Source of the DNA: Nocardioides silvaticus
GTDB taxonomy: Bacteria; Actinomycetota; Actinomycetes; Propionibacteriales; Nocardioidaceae
Direction of reading: 5' to 3'
Length of the DNA stretch: 64,000 nt
Assembly (NCBI RefSeq): GCF_003160695.1
Contig: NZ_QGDD01000011.1
Coordinates: 1 to 64,000, forward strand
Part shown: positions 20,008 through 28,324 of the stretch, one piece after another
Layout of the letters: every line of letters begins with the position of its first letter
Position numbering within the stretch: position 1 is the stretch's first letter
Notes under the pieces: generated by a model
Seen by the model: only the letters and a program-made list of their open reading frames with translations
Told to the model about the DNA's origin: nothing
Databases searched by the model: none
Translations under genes and position numbers: made by a program

Positions 20008-21126
20008 ATGAGTCAGGATGCGCCCCGGCCGGGTCAGGCCACGTTCGCGGCCTGGCTGATCATCGGTGGGTCGGTGATCCTGGTGGTCACGGCGTGGCAG
20101 CGGATCTCCAGCCTGCACACGCTGGAGGTGCAGGAGGAGCTGCGACGGGTGCTCGCGGAGCCGCCGCTCAGCAGCAGCGGCCTCGGGTTCGAGGGCCTCA
20201 AGACCACGATCCGCGTCATGTGCATGGTCGCGGCGGCGGCGGCGACGGCATCGACGATCCTGGGGTGGCACGCGCTGAAGCGGTCGACCAGTGCTCGGCT
20301 GGCGCTCACGCTGCTGGCGCCGGTGGTGCTGATCGGCGGGTTCGCGACGGCGGGCATCTTCGCGCCGCTGGTCGTCGCCGGTGTGGTGATGCTCTGGTTG
20401 CGGCCGACGCGCGACTGGTTCGCCGGACGGCCGTGGGCGCCCGCGGTGTCAGCCGCCGGCCCGAAGCGCCCCGACCCGTTCGCGCCACGGTCCGCCGACC
20501 GGGCCGAGCCGGAGGAGCGGAAGCCGGAGCCGCCTCCGGCCCCAACCCGCCCCGGCCCCTACCAGGGGACGTACGGCGGACCGCCCCCGCCGGCCACCCC
20601 GCCGACCGACTCGCCGGCCCCGCACCAGCAGGCGCCCTACCCCTCCCCCAACCCGTACGCCCCGCAGCCCCACGCCCGCCCGCAGGGCTCGCCCACCGCC
20701 AAGCGGCCGGCCTCGCTCGTCGCGGCCTGCGTGATCACCTGGGTCACCACCGCGCTGGTCTCCGGTTTCCTGCTGCTGGTGTCGTTGGTGCTCGCGGTCG
20801 CACGCGAGGACCTCTTCGACGAGCTCGAGCGGCAGCAGCCCGACCTCGACCTCGGAGGCATGACGCACGCCGAGCTCGCGACCGGGATGTTCGTCGCGAC
20901 CGGGCTGGTCGTCGTCTGGTCGGTGGTGGCGATGGTGCTCGCGGCTCTCGCGTTCCGCCGGATCGGCTGGGCACGGATCGCGCTCATCGTCTGCACCGGT
21001 GTCGCCGGCCTGGTGGCGCTCGCTGCCACGCTGGCCAGCCCGCCGCTCGTGCTCGTCCTCGGGGCGATCGGCGTGACGTTCTGGCTGCTCCTGCGCGCCG
21101 ACGTCACCGCCTGGTTCAGGCGCTGA
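20008..21126 (+). CDS. Multi-pass membrane protein with Pro-rich loop
   Basis: A 372-residue protein with two hydrophobic blocks separated by a Pro/Arg/Ala-rich hydrophilic linker (about residues 140-230). The first block has segments near 12-30, 70-90, 97-115 and 115-132. The second has three or four segments near 235-260, 290-312, 320-340 and 345-362. No known domain is recognised; the layout resembles actinobacterial proteins annotated only as membrane proteins. I chose the ATG at 20008, which lies just downstream of the repeat array. Its last 11 bases overlap the convergent aminotransferase gene. Confidence 0.75.
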   Translation: MSQDAPRPGQATFAAWLIIGGSVILVVTAWQRISSLHTLEVQEELRRVLAEPPLSSSGLGFEGLKTTIRVMCMVAAAAATASTILGWHALKRSTSARLALTLLAPVVLIGGFATAGIFAPLVVAGVVMLWLRPTRDWFAGRPWAPAVSAAGPKRPDPFAPRSADRAEPEERKPEPPPAPTRPGPYQGTYGGPPPPATPPTDSPAPHQQAPYPSPNPYAPQPHARPQGSPTAKRPASLVAACVITWVTTALVSGFLLLVSLVLAVAREDLFDELERQQPDLDLGGMTHAELATGMFVATGLVVVWSVVAMVLAALAFRRIGWARIALIVCTGVAGLVALAATLASPPLVLVLGAIGVTFWLLLRADVTAWFRR

Positions 21127-22291
21127 GGTCGGCCGCCGCGAGGCGGCGCAGCGCCTCGTCGATGACCTCGGTCTCCTTGCAGAACGCGAAGCGCACCAGC
21201 TGCCGCCCGGCACCGTCGGCGTCCGGGTCGTCGTAGAAGACCTCCATCGGCACCGCCACCACGCCCGCCCGGTCGGGCAGCGCGTTGCAGAACTCCCGGC
21301 CGCTCGACCAGCCGAGGTGGGCGATGTCGACGGTGGCGAAGTAGGTGCCCTGCGGGACGTACGGCGCCAGCCCGGCCTCCCGCAGCCCCGCGACCAGCCG
21401 ATCGCGCCGACCCTGCAGGCTGCGCGCGAGGTCGGCGGGCCAGGATCCGCACTCGTCGAGCGCGGTCGCGACGGCGGGCTGCAGCGGAGCGCCGGAGGTG
21501 AACGTGAGCCACTGCTTGGCGGCGAACAGCGCGCCGACCAGGCCGGCCGGCCCGGTCGCCCAGCCGACCTTCCAGCCGGTGAAGGAGTAGGACTTGCCGG
21601 CGCTGGACAGGGTGACCGTCCGCTCCCCCATCCCCGGCAGGGTCGCGATCGGCACGTGCTCGTGGTCGTCGAAGACCAGGTGCTCGTAGACCTCGTCGGT
21701 GACGACCACCAGGTCGTGCTCGATCGCCACCGCCGCGACCGCGTCGAGCTCGGCACGGGTCAGCACCGTGCCGGTCGGGTTGTGCGGGGTGTTGAGCAGG
21801 AGTACCCGCGTCCGCGGACCGACCGCGCCGCGGAGCTCGTCGGGATCGAGGCGGAAGTCGGGGGAGCGCAGGGTGACCGGGCGCCGTACTCCTCCGGCGA
21901 AGGCGATCATCGCCTGGTAGGAGTCGTAGTAGGGCTCGAGCACCACCACCTCGTCGCCCGGGTCGACGAACGCGAGCAGCGCAGCGGCGATGCCCTCGGT
22001 GCAGCCCGTCGTCACGACCACCTCGGAGTCCGGGTCCAGCTCGATCCCGTAGTGCCGCCGCTGGTGGTCGGCGATCGCGGTGCGCAGCGCGGGCACACCG
22101 GGCCCGGGCGCGTACTGGTTGGCGCCGCCCTCGAGAGCGGCGACCGCACGAGCGATCACCTCCGGCGGGCCGTCGCGGTCGGGGAAGCCCTGACCGAGGT
22201 TGACCGCCCCCGTCCGCACCGCGAGGGCGGACATCTCGGTGAAGATCGTGGTCTCGACGCCGTCGAGGCGGCGTGCTCTACGCGCGGTCAC
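21116..22291 (-). CDS. PLP-dependent class I aminotransferase
   Basis: A fold-type I aminotransferase of about 391 residues, in the group that includes kynurenine/glutamine transaminases, YbdL and actinobacterial DapC-like enzymes. Key blocks are NLGQGFPDRDGPPE near residue 33, NTPHNPTG near 165, TDEVYEHLVFD near 195 and the PLP-lysine motif SSAGKSYSFTGWKVGW near 228. The substrate cannot be fixed from sequence; oxo-acid transamination of methionine, glutamine or kynurenine-type amino acids is most likely. The start is uncertain: GTG 22291, with GAGGAG abutting it, or TTG 22303. It is divergent from pyrE. Confidence 0.9.
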   Translation of the reverse strand: MTARRARRLDGVETTIFTEMSALAVRTGAVNLGQGFPDRDGPPEVIARAVAALEGGANQYAPGPGVPALRTAIADHQRRHYGIELDPDSEVVVTTGCTEGIAAALLAFVDPGDEVVVLEPYYDSYQAMIAFAGGVRRPVTLRSPDFRLDPDELRGAVGPRTRVLLLNTPHNPTGTVLTRAELDAVAAVAIEHDLVVVTDEVYEHLVFDDHEHVPIATLPGMGERTVTLSSAGKSYSFTGWKVGWATGPAGLVGALFAAKQWLTFTSGAPLQPAVATALDECGSWPADLARSLQGRRDRLVAGLREAGLAPYVPQGTYFATVDIAHLGWSSGREFCNALPDRAGVVAVPMEVFYDDPDADGAGRQLVRFAFCKETEVIDEALRRLAAADLSA

Positions 22292-22341
22292 CTCCTCATC
22301 CAAGCAGGAGCGCCGAAGGCGATCCTCTAGCCTTGCACTCC

Positions 22342-22887
22342 GTGACCACGACCGATCCCGACCTCGCCGCCGACATCGACGCCACCTGCCGTCTCAGCGG
22401 GGAGTTCACGCTCCGATCCGGCCAGGTGAGCAACGAGTACTTCGACAAGTACCTCTTCGAGGCCGACCCGCTGCTCCTCGCCCGCGTCGCGCGCGAGATG
22501 GCGCAGCTGCTGCCGGCCGACACCGAGCTGCTCGGCGGCCTGGAGATGGGCGGCATCCCGATCGCCACCGCGATCAGCCAGCTGATCGGCATGCCGGCGC
22601 TGTTCGTGCGCAAGGCCGTGAAGGAGTACGGCACCTGCAAGCTCGCCGAGGGCCCGTCGTACGACGGGAAGCGGGTCACCCTGATCGAGGACGTGATCAC
22701 CACCGGCGGCGCCGTGCGCGACGCGACGAACGCGCTGCGGGCGGGCGGTGCGGTCGTCGAGACCGTCGTGTGCGCGATCGACCGCAGCCCCGAGGGCAGC
22801 AACCCGCTCGCCGACCTGGGCCTGGAGATCCGGGCGGTGCTCACCAAGGCCGAGCTGGACGCGGCGCGGGCGGCAGCGACCGCCTGA
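22342..22887 (+). CDS. pyrE: Orotate phosphoribosyltransferase
   Basis: A 181-residue enzyme that joins orotate and PRPP to form OMP in pyrimidine synthesis. The PRPP-binding signature VTLIEDVITTGGAV lies near residues 113-126, and LLGGLEMGGIPIA near 62-74 is also typical. I prefer the GTG at 22342; in-frame starts upstream would add residues lacking family similarity. It is separate from other pyr genes here. The neighbouring SpoU-type methyltransferase downstream is a common pyrE neighbour in actinobacteria. Confidence 0.95.
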   Translation: MTTTDPDLAADIDATCRLSGEFTLRSGQVSNEYFDKYLFEADPLLLARVAREMAQLLPADTELLGGLEMGGIPIATAISQLIGMPALFVRKAVKEYGTCKLAEGPSYDGKRVTLIEDVITTGGAVRDATNALRAGGAVVETVVCAIDRSPEGSNPLADLGLEIRAVLTKAELDAARAAATA

Positions 22888-22913
22888 CGTCGGCCGGGTG
22901 CCGGGCGTGGACG

Positions 22914-23681
22914 TCAGTCGGCGACCGGGGAGTCGATCTCGGCGGGCCCGACGATCTCGGGGGCGACGGCGACGTCCTCCTCGCTGGGAGCGTGCGCGCC
23001 GTGCCGCTTGTGCCGCCACCACTCCCACACGATCGGCACCAGGGTGAACGCCAGGATCGCGATGGTGACGTAGTCGATGTTCTCGCCGAGCCACGGGAAC
23101 GCGGCGCCGAGGAAGTAGCCCAGCAGGGTGATGGAGACGACCCACAGGACCGCGCCGATCGCGCTCCAGACGAGGAACCGGCGACGCTCCATCAGGGTGA
23201 CCCCGGCGACGACGGTGATGTAGGTGCGCACGAACGGCACGAACCGGCCGAGCACCAGCGCCTTGTTGCCGTGCCTGTCGAAGAAGGCGCTCGTCTTGTC
23301 GAGGTACTCCTTCTTCAGGATCCTGCCGTCGCGCTGGTAGAGCGGCGGGCCGATCTTGCGGCCGATCTCGTAGCCCGACCAGTTCCCGCCGAACCCGGCC
23401 ACGATGAGCAGCGCCATCGCGATCACCAGCTCGACCGGTTCGTTCTCGATGCCGACGACGGAGTAGCCGGTCGCGTTGCTCCCGGCGATGAACAGCCCCA
23501 GCGCGAACAGCAGGGTGTCGCCGGGGAGGAACGGGAAGAACAACCCGCACTCGACGAAGACCATGGCGATCGCGATCCAGATGAACGCGGAGCCGTACTC
23601 GTGCTGCAGCCACTCGGGATCCAGCCACTCGATGCCGAGCAGCATCGGCACCACGACCGGGGTCGCGACCAGCGAGTTCAC
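22914..23681 (-). CDS. DedA family membrane protein
   Basis: A 255-residue integral membrane protein of the DedA/SNARE-associated family, which helps recycle lipid carriers or maintain membrane potential. Several hydrophobic segments flank the family motif FFPFLPGDTLLFALGLF near residues 46-62. The conserved arginine-containing GRFVPFVRTYITVVAGV follows near 145-161. The C-terminus is polar. I chose GTG at 23681, giving VNSLVATPV; upstream extension is Ser/Gly/Arg low-complexity and not family-like. Divergent from the SpoU methyltransferase. Confidence 0.92.
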   Translation of the reverse strand: MNSLVATPVVVPMLLGIEWLDPEWLQHEYGSAFIWIAIAMVFVECGLFFPFLPGDTLLFALGLFIAGSNATGYSVVGIENEPVELVIAMALLIVAGFGGNWSGYEIGRKIGPPLYQRDGRILKKEYLDKTSAFFDRHGNKALVLGRFVPFVRTYITVVAGVTLMERRRFLVWSAIGAVLWVVSITLLGYFLGAAFPWLGENIDYVTIAILAFTLVPIVWEWWRHKRHGAHAPSEEDVAVAPEIVGPAEIDSPVAD

Positions 23682-23733
23682 GCGGCCACCGTACCGGCCG
23701 ATCCCAACCCGTGTGGTCGTTAGGGTGCCGTTC

Positions 23734-24432
23734 GTGGAGGTGGATCCGGACACACCCGAGGAGCAGCGGGCGCCGTACGACCCGATGCCGCACGGGCCGG
23801 CCGAAGTCGGCGTCGGGCCGTGGGAGGGGCGGTGGCCCGAGGGCGAGCAGTACGACGCCGCGCTCCTCGCCGAGGGCGACCGTCGCAATGTCGTGGACCG
23901 CTACCGGTACTGGTCGGTCGAGGCGATCGTCGCCGACCTCGACTCCCGCCGCCACGACTTCCACGTCGCGATCGAGAACTGGCAGCACGACTTCAACATC
24001 GGCACGATCGTGCGCTCGGCCAACGCGTTCCTGGCGCGCGAGGTGCACATCGTCGGCAACCGTCGCTGGAACCGGCGCGGCGCGATGGTGACCGACCGCT
24101 ACCAGCACGTGCGCCACCACCCGACGGTCGCCGACCTGCACGCCTACCTCGCCGGGACCGACGACGGGCCGGTGCCGTTGCTCGGCATCGACAACCTGCC
24201 CGGCTCCGCGCACCTGGAGACGATGGCGGTGCCGCGGCGGGTCTGCTTCCTCTTCGGGCAGGAGGGCCCCGGGCTCTCCGACGCCGCCCGCGCCGCCTGC
24301 GACGGCACCTTCTCGATCGCCCAGTTCGGGTCGACCCGGTCGATCAACGCCTCCGCCGCCGCCGCGATCGCGATGCACGCGTGGGTCCGCGCCCACGCCG
24401 ACCTCAGCGACGAGTCGGCCTGGCGGGGGTGA
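23734..24432 (+). CDS. SpoU/TrmH-family RNA 2'-O-methyltransferase
   Basis: A protein of about 232 residues of the SPOUT (SpoU) superfamily that methylates ribose 2'-hydroxyls in tRNA or rRNA using SAM. The knotted SAM-binding region is clear: IENWQHDFNIGTIVRSANAF near residues 80-99, LFGQEGPGLSDAA near 172-184 and FGSTRSINASAAAAIAMH near 197-214. The exact RNA target is not predictable. The start is one of several close GTG codons (23725, 23734, 23740). Convergent with the sigma-factor gene with a 3-base gap. Confidence 0.9.
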   Translation: MEVDPDTPEEQRAPYDPMPHGPAEVGVGPWEGRWPEGEQYDAALLAEGDRRNVVDRYRYWSVEAIVADLDSRRHDFHVAIENWQHDFNIGTIVRSANAFLAREVHIVGNRRWNRRGAMVTDRYQHVRHHPTVADLHAYLAGTDDGPVPLLGIDNLPGSAHLETMAVPRRVCFLFGQEGPGLSDAARAACDGTFSIAQFGSTRSINASAAAAIAMHAWVRAHADLSDESAWRG

Positions 24433-24435
24433 GCC

Positions 24436-24933
24436 TCAGCCCGCTTCGCTCGGCTCGAGGGAGAGCCGCAGCGTCGCCAGGCCGCGCGAGGTGTGGCTCT
24501 TCACCGTGCCCTCCGCGAGCCCCAGCTCGTCGGCGGTCTCGGTCACCGACAGCCCGAGCCAGTGCCGCAGCACCACCGCCGCGCGTTGCTGCACGGGCAG
24601 CGCCTGGAGCGCGGCGAACAACGCGGAGCGTTCCTCGACACCGGTCGGCTCGGGCGCCGGCCGGTCGGGCAGGTCGTCGGTCGCCTGCTCGCGCCGCCAC
24701 GGCCGGCGCGACTCGTCGATGGCCGCGCGCACCAGGATCTTGCGGACGTAGGCGTCCTCGGAGCCGGCCCGCCGTACCCGCGGCCAGGCGACGTAGAGCT
24801 TGACGAGGGCGGTCTGCAGGAGGTCGTCGGCCCGGTGCCAGTCGCCGCACAGCGCATAGGCGACGCGGCGGAGGTGGGCGCGCCGGGCGGTCACGTAGTC
24901 GACGTAGGCCGCCTCCCGCTCGGTGCGGTTCAC
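24436..24933 (-). CDS. SigE-family ECF RNA polymerase sigma factor
   Basis: A 165-residue extracytoplasmic-function sigma factor of the SigE family common in actinobacteria. Region 2 (VTARRAHLRRVAYALCGDWHRADDLLQTALVKLY, about residues 15-48) recognises the -10 element. Region 4 (about 105-158, LPVQQRAAVVLRHWLGLSVTETADELGLAEGTVKSH) holds the helix-turn-helix for -35. The GTG start overlaps the stop of the upstream membrane-protein gene as GTGA, so the pair is co-translated; the partner is likely its regulator or its main target. Confidence 0.92.
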   Translation of the reverse strand: MNRTEREAAYVDYVTARRAHLRRVAYALCGDWHRADDLLQTALVKLYVAWPRVRRAGSEDAYVRKILVRAAIDESRRPWRREQATDDLPDRPAPEPTGVEERSALFAALQALPVQQRAAVVLRHWLGLSVTETADELGLAEGTVKSHTSRGLATLRLSLEPSEAG

Positions 24934-25874
24934 AGCAGCCCACCGCCGCCCTCGGCGTACCGCTCCTGCGCGAAGGCGATGAAGTCGGCGAGGTCCTCGA
25001 CGTCGTACTGCTCCGAGGCCTTGGACGCCGAGACGGCGATGTAGTCGTCGGGGCGGCGGGCGACGACGTACCAGACCTGTCCGTCCTTGCGGACCTTCGC
25101 GACCCCGGACTCGCCGGGCGGCGCGAAGGAGGCGCCGAGGTCGGGGTCGTAGACCTGGTCGACGACCACGACGTCGTCGCTGACCGCGACCAGGCCGCGG
25201 GCCGAGGACATCGCCTTCGGGGCAAACACGACCAGGTCGTCGCGCGGCACGCCGGGCCAGTCGCCGGCAGCGTCGCTCCCCTCTCCGGTGCCGTCGCGTT
25301 TCTTGTCGGGACGGCTGCTCTTGATGTTGGGGCCGTTGACGTCGATCCACTCCTGGAAGTCGGAGTAGCCCTCCGACGGCGCGCGCAGGGTGGCGATCGT
25401 CATCCGGTGACCGAAGAGGAACCACTGGAGACGCGAGCCCTTGGCGACCTCGACCCCGACCGTGCCCGGGCCGTTCACCTCCTCGATGACCCGGGTGGCG
25501 GTCCAGCCGTCCCTGATCTCGAGCCGGCCGTCCGGACCGCGGCGGGCCGCGTCGGCACCGAACCACGGCTCCTCCCGGTCTCGCTCGGTCGAGTCCACGC
25601 CTTCGTCGGCAGGGTCGGAGGGCGAGGCGGAGGGCGAGGCCGTCGGCCCGCCGGCGAACCCGGGCTCCTGCGATCGCTGCCGCTCGGTGTCGCCGGGGGA
25701 GGCCGCCCACGCCGTACCGCCGATGACCAGAGCGGTCGCGACCACTCCGGCGCCGTACGCCAGCCGGCGTCGCCGCACGGCGCGGCGACCGAGCTCGAGG
25801 GTGGGGGCGAGCGCGGGGCCGTCCGACGGTGCGGCTCCGATGGCTGCGTCCAGCTGGTCGGCGATGTTCGGCAT
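24930..25874 (-). CDS. Single-pass membrane protein, probable sigma partner
   Basis: A 314-residue protein with a basic cytoplasmic N-terminus of about 38 residues and one transmembrane helix (AYGAGVVATALVIGGTAWAA, about 39-58). A Ser/Pro/Glu-rich linker follows, then a large extracellular domain of unknown fold. This is the usual shape of proteins paired with SigE-family factors, although no zinc-binding anti-sigma HxxxCxxC motif is seen. It is upstream of and overlaps the sigma gene by four bases. A role in sensing an envelope signal is an inference. Confidence 0.8.
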   Translation of the reverse strand: MPNIADQLDAAIGAAPSDGPALAPTLELGRRAVRRRRLAYGAGVVATALVIGGTAWAASPGDTERQRSQEPGFAGGPTASPSASPSDPADEGVDSTERDREEPWFGADAARRGPDGRLEIRDGWTATRVIEEVNGPGTVGVEVAKGSRLQWFLFGHRMTIATLRAPSEGYSDFQEWIDVNGPNIKSSRPDKKRDGTGEGSDAAGDWPGVPRDDLVVFAPKAMSSARGLVAVSDDVVVVDQVYDPDLGASFAPPGESGVAKVRKDGQVWYVVARRPDDYIAVSASKASEQYDVEDLADFIAFAQERYAEGGGGLL

Positions 25875-25998
25875 GGTTCCTCCGTCGGTCGAGTGTTCCT
25901 CAACCGTGGATACGGACCGAGCCGCCGATCGGTTGCCAGGCGTTCGGGATCGTCATCGCCAGCGTGACCCCCACGCCGCGCTGGCGATGACGACCCGG

Positions 25999-26538
25999 CT
26001 AGTGGGGCCGGACGTCGTCGCCCCGGACCAGCGTCCGGTCGGGGCAGTTGCGGATCACCTGGCCGTGCAGGGCGATCGGGTACTCCAGCTCCAGCTCGCG
26101 GTCGAACCCGCGGCCCAGCACCGAGCCCTCGAGGTCGACGCGGTCCCAGGTGACGGCCGACCGCTCGTGGTAGTAGCGGCAGTTGTCGAAGCGGAAGGTG
26201 AGCTCGACGACCTCCTCGCCCCAGGCGCCTACCTCGACGGGCAGGTTGTCGGCGACCGGCACCAGCAGGGGGAGGGGTCCGTCGTCGAGGTCGGCGGCGT
26301 CGATCGTGATCGGCAGCGGGCCCCCGTTGTCGACGGGGACGCTCATCGTGACCTCGTCCTGGTGGCGGTAGTGGAGCGCGAACGTCCCCTCCCTGCCGTA
26401 CTCGCGGATCTGCAGCCCGGCGTCGACCGGCAGCGACGGCGCGACCTCGGGATCGAGCCGCACGCCGAGCGGCAGCAGCGCCCACCCGGCCGCGAGGCCG
26501 GCGACGCCGAGCGAGGCGGTCTTGAGGAGGAGGATCAT
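25999..26538 (-). CDS. Exported or membrane-anchored protein of unknown function
   Basis: A 179-residue protein. The N-terminal hydrophobic stretch LLLKTASLGVAGLAAGWALL (residues 3-22) is a signal peptide or anchor. The remainder is beta-rich with three cysteine-poor segments and a conserved-looking WDRVDLEGSVLGRGF near residue 133. No family is recognised. Its ATG overlaps the stop of the beta-helix protein gene (ATGA), so it probably acts with that surface protein, for example in assembly or anchoring. A longer in-frame extension upstream would run antisense to nothing but into the neighbour gene, so I did not use it. Confidence 0.7.
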   Translation of the reverse strand: MILLLKTASLGVAGLAAGWALLPLGVRLDPEVAPSLPVDAGLQIREYGREGTFALHYRHQDEVTMSVPVDNGGPLPITIDAADLDDGPLPLLVPVADNLPVEVGAWGEEVVELTFRFDNCRYYHERSAVTWDRVDLEGSVLGRGFDRELELEYPIALHGQVIRNCPDRTLVRGDDVRPH

Positions 26539-28295
26539 CGCGTCCTGGCGGTCCGGGCCCGGAGCCGGAGAGTGGCGGCGCCGACCAGGCCGATCGCCAC
26601 CAGCGCGATCGGGACCGTCGGGTCGTTCGGACCCTGCTCGGCCGCGGCCTGGGCGGCCGCGATGCTCTCGGCGGTCGGCTTGGGCGGCGTCACGATCCAG
26701 TCGCAGCCGGCCGGGGTCGGCTTGGAGTAGCGGTCGTACGACGCGCAGCTCAGCAGCGTGGTGGTCTTGACCAGGTTGCTGATCGGGAGCAGGGAGGGCG
26801 CCTTGCAGTCGGGCAGGTAGCCGAGCGTCGCGTTGTGGGTGATCTTCTCGCCCTTCGCGGCCTCGTTGTCCTCCCAGCAGTTGCCGCGGCCGGCGTCGTC
26901 CCACCAGAAGTCGAGGCCGTTGGGGCTGCGCTTCCCGTTCGGCGTCATCCCCATCACGTTGTCGGTGAAGTGGTTGAAGTTCGAGTTGTCGAACTGGTGG
27001 AGCGGGTTGAAGTCGTCACGCAGCAGCGCCGGCGGGACCCAGAAGAGCATGAACCCCTGGCGGTAGTTGTTCCAGACCTGGTTGCCCTCGACGTAGTTGT
27101 GGTTGCCGACCATCATCCCGCCGGTGCCGACGGGGAGGGCGAAGGCCGGGCAGACCACGCCGCGCTGGTGCCCGCGATCGACAGGGTGCTCCGCCTGGCA
27201 GGGGGCGTCGTCGCCGGCGACGTTGCCGTAGTAGTTGACGTTGTTGGAGTAGATCTTGTTGTCCGAGAACCAGCCGTGGTCCTGGGGCATGCCCGGGTGC
27301 CCGGCGAGGATCGACTCGACCACGTAGCCGACGCCGTTGTGGTGGATCTTGTTGTCGTGCACGTAGACCGAGTTGCCGGCCGTGCCCGAGAACCCCAGCG
27401 CGTTGTGGTGCATGTTGCAGTTGCGCACCTCGACCGCCCACCGGGTCAGGGGGCCGGTCTTGCGGTTGCGGGCGTTCACGTCGGCGGCGCTGCCGGGATA
27501 GATGCCGGAGTCACCGTTGTGGTGGGCGTTGCAGCGCTGGATCAGCCCGTGGTCCGAGGTGAAGGTGAGCACGCCGTACAGGTCGTTGTAGCGGGTGACG
27601 ACCCGGTCGACGACGTAGCCGTCGGTCTCGTGGATGTAGACGGCGTTCTCGCGGAACAGCTCGAGCGTCATGTTGGCGAGGTAGAAGCCGTCGGCGCGGT
27701 CGGCCTTGATGCCGTTGTGCTTGATCCAGTCGCCGTTCTCGGCGAACCCGCCGCGGAAGAGCACGTCGCCAGGGCGGGCGCCGGTGCCCTCGACCTGCAG
27801 GTTGCACAGCGCGCTGTCGCAGACGATGTCCTGGTCCTCCGGGTCGTCGCCGGCGATGGTGACCAGGTTGACGACCTCCCCGCACGAGTGCGAGAGCTCG
27901 TAGGTGACGATGCCGCCGTCGTACCCCTTCATGCAGGCGGCGTCCCACGACGGCCGCTCGCGGTAGACGCCGGGCAGGACGTAGATGTTGGTGCGCTGCA
28001 CGCGGACCGCGTCGACGGCCGCCTGCAGGTTGCGGAACTCGCAGTCCTGCAACAGCCGGAGGTTGCGCTGGCGGACCGCGGCGTTGCCGATCCGGTCGAT
28101 CCGCCTCCGCGAGTCGGGGCGGCAGACGACGATCACGTCGGCGGCCTGCGCCTCGCTGCGGTGCTTCGGTGTCGACCCGTTGCCGGGCGGGAACTGCGAG
28201 TCCCGCTCCTCGTGAGCGGTGGCGGGCGCTGCGGAGAGCAGCAGTGCGAGCAGCCCGAGGGCGACGATCAACAGGCCGGCAGGGGTACGGCGCAT
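26535..28295 (-). CDS. Secreted right-handed beta-helix protein
   Basis: A 586-residue exported protein with a signal peptide (about residues 1-28, ending ATAHE). A right-handed parallel beta-helix of NosD/pectate-lyase type covers about 90-480, seen as repeated asparagine-rich rungs such as NCNMHHNALGF, NSVYVHDNKIHHNGV and NYVEGNQVWNNYRQG. The C-terminus has one hydrophobic helix followed by Arg residues (ALVAIGLVGAATLRLRARTARTR), which suggests membrane or wall anchoring. Such proteins bind or cleave polysaccharides; no catalytic site can be assigned. It forms an operon with the overlapping downstream gene. Confidence 0.87.
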   Translation of the reverse strand: MRRTPAGLLIVALGLLALLLSAAPATAHEERDSQFPPGNGSTPKHRSEAQAADVIVVCRPDSRRRIDRIGNAAVRQRNLRLLQDCEFRNLQAAVDAVRVQRTNIYVLPGVYRERPSWDAACMKGYDGGIVTYELSHSCGEVVNLVTIAGDDPEDQDIVCDSALCNLQVEGTGARPGDVLFRGGFAENGDWIKHNGIKADRADGFYLANMTLELFRENAVYIHETDGYVVDRVVTRYNDLYGVLTFTSDHGLIQRCNAHHNGDSGIYPGSAADVNARNRKTGPLTRWAVEVRNCNMHHNALGFSGTAGNSVYVHDNKIHHNGVGYVVESILAGHPGMPQDHGWFSDNKIYSNNVNYYGNVAGDDAPCQAEHPVDRGHQRGVVCPAFALPVGTGGMMVGNHNYVEGNQVWNNYRQGFMLFWVPPALLRDDFNPLHQFDNSNFNHFTDNVMGMTPNGKRSPNGLDFWWDDAGRGNCWEDNEAAKGEKITHNATLGYLPDCKAPSLLPISNLVKTTTLLSCASYDRYSKPTPAGCDWIVTPPKPTAESIAAAQAAAEQGPNDPTVPIALVAIGLVGAATLRLRARTARTR

Positions 28296-28324
28296 CGGGA
28301 GCCTCCTCCACGGAGGCAGCCGCG

